A stretch of DNA of 64,000 nt, from positions 1,922,001-1,986,000 of the forward strand of contig NZ_LR215979.1 in the NCBI RefSeq assembly GCF_900683735.1, read 5' to 3'. How positions within the stretch are numbered: the first letter of the stretch is position 1; every line of letters starts with the position of its first letter. This stretch comes from Fusobacterium ulcerans ATCC 49185 (GTDB lineage Bacteria > Fusobacteriota > Fusobacteriia > Fusobacteriales > Fusobacteriaceae). Shown here one piece after another: positions 62,390 through 64,000 of the stretch. Position numbers and translations under genes: made by a program. The notes under the pieces are model-generated. The model did no database searches and was not told where the DNA came from. It was given only the letters and a program-made list of their open reading frames with translations.

Positions 62390-63100
62390 TTATTCTCCTT
62401 TTTCAAATTCATATGAAAGTCTTCTTTTTTTCATCCATCTAACTGCAAAGGCATCTTTTAATCCTTTGAAAAGTCTATTGAAAACTCCATACTTTGATTG
62501 TCCATATTCTCTGTCATAGTGTCTTACTGGCACTTCTATCACTTTAAATCCATTAATTTTAGAAAGTGTAGGAAGAAATCTATGCATCCCCTCATATAGG
62601 TAAAAAGTTTCTACAACTTCTTTTTTAAATAATTTAAGAGGGCATCCAGTATCTTTTATATTATCCCCTGTTATGAGATTTCTCATTCCATTTCCAATAA
62701 GTGATGATATTTTTTTATTTATTCCATCTTCTCTTGTAGCTCTTCTTCCATTTACCATGTCATATTCATTGATATATGCAAGAAGTATATAGATATCTTC
62801 TGGATCAGTCTGAAGATCTGAATCCATAGTTACTACAAAATCTCCTGTACATACTTTAAATCCTGCTGCTAAGGCTGCTGTTTGTCCATTATTTTTTGTA
62901 AAATGATATACTTTCACATGTCCGTTTCTTTCTGCCTCCCTATCCAATAATTCTTTGCTCCCGTCTGTACTCCCATCATCTATTAATATAATTTCATAAG
63001 AATCAAATCTTTTCTTCAAAGCTATCTCTACCTTTTCTATAAATCTTTTTATATTTTCTTTCTCATTATATACAGGGGCAATAACTGAAATTCTTTCCAT
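62390..63100 (-). CDS. Family 2 glycosyltransferase (ArnC / DPM1-like)
   Basis: 236 residues, no membrane segments, unlike ArnC. ISVIAPVYNEKENIKRF, LIDDGSTDGS and catalytic VTMDSDLQTDP mark a GT-A family 2 enzyme of the polyprenyl-phosphate sugar synthase type. It should load a sugar, probably from the UDP-sugars made by the operon, on undecaprenyl phosphate. AAGGAGG precedes the ATG. First gene of the operon. Confidence 0.9.
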   Translation of the reverse strand: MERISVIAPVYNEKENIKRFIEKVEIALKKRFDSYEIILIDDGSTDGSKELLDREAERNGHVKVYHFTKNNGQTAALAAGFKVCTGDFVVTMDSDLQTDPEDIYILLAYINEYDMVNGRRATREDGINKKISSLIGNGMRNLITGDNIKDTGCPLKLFKKEVVETFYLYEGMHRFLPTLSKINGFKVIEVPVRHYDREYGQSKYGVFNRLFKGLKDAFAVRWMKKRRLSYEFEKGE

Positions 63101-63280
63101 TTTTTAATTCCTCCTTGTTTCTTTATTCATCTCAATAATAAAATTAAAAAGTAAAAATTTGGTTAAAATAAATAATTATTTTTTCAACAATTTTCAAATA
63201 CTTTTTTTTATATTTTTTTACTTAATCTTAACTTTTTAGTGATAGAATATATTTAATAATTTTAAATGAGGTGCATAACA
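63101..63280. promoter_or_regulatory. Divergent control region, glycolipid operon / two-component system
   Basis: An AT-rich region holding the promoters for both directions. Adjacent CTTAAT-CTTAAC repeats (63221-63232) lie before the response regulator and could be response-regulator half sites, by analogy with TTAA-type PmrA boxes, though spacing differs. No clear -35/-10 pair assigned. Confidence 0.4.
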
Positions 63281-63967
63281 TTGAAAAATATTTTAATAAT
63301 AGAAGATGAAAAGAAAATAAGAAGATATCTGCAATTAGAGCTGGAACATGAAAAATATTCAGTTGATACTGCTCAGGACGGAGAAGAGGGATTAGCAAAA
63401 TTTAAAAGCAATTTCTATGATCTTATTCTTCTTGATCTTATGATGCCAAAACTTTCTGGAGAAGAAGTTTGCAAGATAATAAGAAAAACTTCTGATATTC
63501 CAATTATAGTTCTTACTGCAAAAGATCAGATTCTTAACAAAGTAGAACTTTTAGATATGGGAGCTGATGATTATCTTACTAAACCTTTTGAAATTGAAGA
63601 GTTATTTGCAAGAATAAGGGTTGCTTTAAGAAATAAATCTAATTTTACTAACACAGATTACATATATTATGATATATTAAAATTAGATCTTAAAACTAAT
63701 GCTCTATACAAAAATGAAAAAGAAATTTCTCTCACTAAAACTGAGTATAATCTTTTTCATTATCTTTTATTAAATAAAGAATTAGTTGTATCACGTGAAA
63801 AAATACTTAATGAAGTGTGGGGATATGATTATATGGGTGAGGAAAAAATTGTAGATGTCTATATCAATGCCTTAAGAAAAAAAATTGATTATAATGAAAA
63901 TAAATTTATTCATACAGTAAGAGGTTTTGGATATGTATTAAAAAAAGAAAGTGATAAGAGAGGTTAG
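63281..63967 (+). CDS. OmpR-family response regulator
   Basis: I chose TTG at 63281, seven bases after AGGTG; the ATG at 63266 overlaps that SD. 228 residues. Receiver with E8/D9, phospho-acceptor D52 (LILLDLMMP), T79 and K101, then a winged-helix domain (EISLTKTEYNLFHYL; HTVRGFGYVL). It is divergent from the glycolipid-modification operon and likely controls it. A kinase gene starts three bases downstream of its stop. Confidence 0.94.
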   Translation: MKNILIIEDEKKIRRYLQLELEHEKYSVDTAQDGEEGLAKFKSNFYDLILLDLMMPKLSGEEVCKIIRKTSDIPIIVLTAKDQILNKVELLDMGADDYLTKPFEIEELFARIRVALRNKSNFTNTDYIYYDILKLDLKTNALYKNEKEISLTKTEYNLFHYLLLNKELVVSREKILNEVWGYDYMGEEKIVDVYINALRKKIDYNENKFIHTVRGFGYVLKKESDKRG

Positions 63968-63969
63968 AG

Positions 63970-64000
63970 ATGAAAAAATTATCAGATGAACTCCAAAAAA
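63970..64000 (+). CDS. Start of a probable sensor histidine kinase, cut by window edge
   Basis: ATG at 63970 after AGAGAGG, with ten codons (MKKLSDELQK) before the edge. Position directly after a response regulator suggests the cognate kinase; nothing in the visible codons proves it. Confidence 0.55.
   Translation, partial: MKKLSDELQK

Overview
The window is a low-GC Gram-negative anaerobe chromosome segment that reads as Fusobacterium, most likely the F. varium/F. ulcerans group. The evidence is clear FadA-family adhesins, a very large Fusobacterium-type autotransporter, many lipoproteins, an anaerobic sulfite reductase operon, and A+T-rich intergenic DNA with Shine-Dalgarno (SD) sequences of the GGAGG type. 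The species call is an inference.

1-13,014 (minus strand) is a surface-adhesin locus. A pair of HU/IHF-like genes is followed by three lipoproteins, two FadA-family proteins, a secreted coiled-coil protein and a >3,050-codon autotransporter whose C-terminus runs off the left edge. Upstream lies the most striking element of the window. Two 26-bp copies of one sequence, inverted and 24/26 identical, enclose 205 bp that carry a good sigma-70 promoter. As sequenced, that promoter points away from the adhesin operon. This looks like an invertible (phase-variable) promoter in the OFF orientation.

13,126-16,002 (minus) is a small phage- or plasmid-derived replication cassette (HTH initiator, DnaC-like loader, excisionase-like HTH, holin-like protein). 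It is followed by a degenerate AT-rich stretch. 16,744-19,275 is a two-component system with a PepSY protein.

19,563-27,606 holds a DUF2284 protein and an outer-membrane protein, then a TPP riboswitch in front of a lone ThiB-like binding protein. The complete pyrimidine operon pyrB-K-D-F-C-E follows, preceded by a leader peptide and terminator arranged like E. coli pyrBI attenuation. PyrB carries a fused PyrI-type zinc domain. 27,626-33,329 holds a manganese (yybP-ykoY) riboswitch with a P-type ATPase, a DAACS symporter and an aminotransferase.

33,455-42,035 (minus) encodes a thioredoxin-MsrA-MsrB fusion, AsrABC sulfite reductase, a cyclophilin lipoprotein and PotABC without PotD. 42,349-48,107 holds a Na/Pi cotransporter, a TPR protein, a CoA-disulfide reductase-like enzyme and a cysteine-desulfurase-like enzyme. 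48,124-48,804 is a tandemly duplicated tRNA unit (Gly-Ala-Met) in which the first tRNA-Gly has decayed.

48,885-57,990 is a mixed region: small HTH protein, pyrophosphatase-like protein, ceramidase-like protein, two acetyltransferases, PtsH/PtsI, an FMN-dependent hydroxyacid dehydrogenase, a racemase bounded by a 59-bp direct repeat, and an IS91-family transposase broken by one nonsense codon. 58,145-63,100 (minus) is a glycolipid-modification operon (Ugd, UDP-glucuronate epimerase, ArnT-like transferase, LAB_N protein, family 2 glycosyltransferase). It is divergent from a two-component system that starts at 63,281 and continues past the right edge. The gene set suggests uronic-acid decoration of lipid A under two-component control.
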